Below are positions 50,964 to 51,205 of a DNA stretch of 51,205 nucleotides, one piece after another. The position numbers and the translations under genes are program-made. How positions within the stretch are numbered: the stretch's first letter is position 1; every line of letters begins with the position of its first letter. Under the pieces are notes generated by a model, which made no database searches, was not told the origin of the DNA, and worked only from the letters and a program-made list of their open reading frames with translations. This DNA comes from Podochytrium sp. JEL0797. Its lineage: Eukaryota; Chytridiomycota; Chytridiomycetes; Chytridiales; Chytriomycetaceae. The stretch spans positions 1 to 51,205 of the forward strand of contig JADGJG010000075.1 in NCBI GenBank assembly GCA_027596195.1, written 5' to 3'.

Positions 50964-51205
50964 ATAAATGTTGGCCGTGTGTCCGAAACTTGTTCGAAAC
51001 CGCATCTCCGCCAAATTCCCTCTTCCACCAAAAATCCAGAAAGTTCACGTTCAAACAACGCAAATTTATTCAGATCCGGGAATCACGTGGTTATGATAGT
51101 ATCCAGCCAAATAAGACAAAACTACTGCGTATGCCAGAATTACAAACCATACATACTGTATTTTTTGAAGAAGAAGCGCGTTTCGGAATTGTCAGATATG
51201 CAAAT

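Larger units (their letters stand above)
42932..51205 (+). repeat. 8.3-kb tandem segmental duplication, unit 2 (8274 bases)
   Basis: Second head-to-tail copy of 34640-42931. Its last base (T of ATATGCAAAT) is the base that ends unit 1, so the window stops exactly on the unit boundary. All three genes are intact. Length differences from unit 1 (for example 14 bases lost near 46915, and shorter T-runs at ~45320 and ~49775) lie in introns or spacers. Confidence 0.97.

Noticed and set aside
1..51205. CRISPR arrays, bacterial operons, tRNA or rRNA genes
   Set aside because: No regularly spaced identical short repeats, Shine-Dalgarno-linked gene strings, cloverleaf candidates or rRNA-like segments were noticed; intron-bearing genes show it is eukaryotic nuclear DNA.
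36021..51205. Treating the two 8.3-kb units as allelic haplotypes misassembled in tandem
   Set aside because: Not excluded, but the junction is clean at 42931/42932 and divergence is uneven, which a simple haplotype split would not readily give; long reads are the test.

Overview
The window looks like nuclear DNA from a zoosporic (flagellated) true fungus, most likely a chytrid or a relative. A full-length intraflagellar transport gene (IFT172) means the organism builds a cilium. A chitin synthase, short introns (about 40-220 bases, nearly all GT-AG with a few GC-AG) and very tight gene spacing point to a fungus rather than an animal or alga. No bacterial operon signals, tRNA, rRNA or CRISPR were seen. 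Splice sites were placed by eye from frame continuity, GT/GC-AG borders and remembered family sequence. They are predictions.

Layout. 0-6.3 kb: a membrane CN-hydrolase (Lnt-like) gene running off the left edge, an unknown membrane protein, and a MYND-finger gene with a dead tandem copy. 6.3-14.4 kb: a golgin-like coiled-coil gene and IFT172, diverging from start codons only 28 bases apart. 14.4-25.3 kb: compact housekeeping genes, namely a small TPR-like protein, glucose-6-phosphate 1-epimerase, a PARP-type/C2H2 zinc-finger protein, a membrane-anchored thioredoxin, a PEP-mutase/isocitrate-lyase family enzyme, a GpsA-type glycerol-3-phosphate dehydrogenase, two uncertain small genes, and an unrecognised gene family with two full copies and two 3' fragments. 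25.5-29.3 kb: a GBP/atlastin-type GTPase convergent with an AIP-like TPR co-chaperone.

29.75-33.57 kb: the most unusual gene, an 11-exon gene predicted to encode an N-terminal TIR domain joined to a divergent multi-pass chitin synthase. It lies in a visibly AT-richer stretch (about 29.8-34.45 kb) that ends in about 1 kb without a convincing gene.

34.64-51.2 kb: two tandem copies of an 8.3-kb unit, each carrying an F-box-like/ankyrin gene, an SLC44 choline-transporter-like gene and tubulin cofactor D (TBCD). The window stops exactly on the last base of the second unit, which suggests a contig ended by a longer array. Divergence is uneven: the ankyrin protein is identical in both units, SLC44 differs at 3 of 627 residues and TBCD at roughly 34 of 1301. 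All length differences I found fall outside exons.

A recurring theme is local tandem duplication that leaves 3'-end fragments: next to the golgin gene, the MYND gene, the 23-25 kb family and the GBP/AIP junction, up to the whole 8.3-kb unit. Functionally, IFT172 (cilium), TBCD (tubulin folding), the golgin (secretory pathway) and the chitin synthase (wall) fit a cell that alternates between swimming zoospores and walled thalli, but nothing here shows that they are co-regulated.
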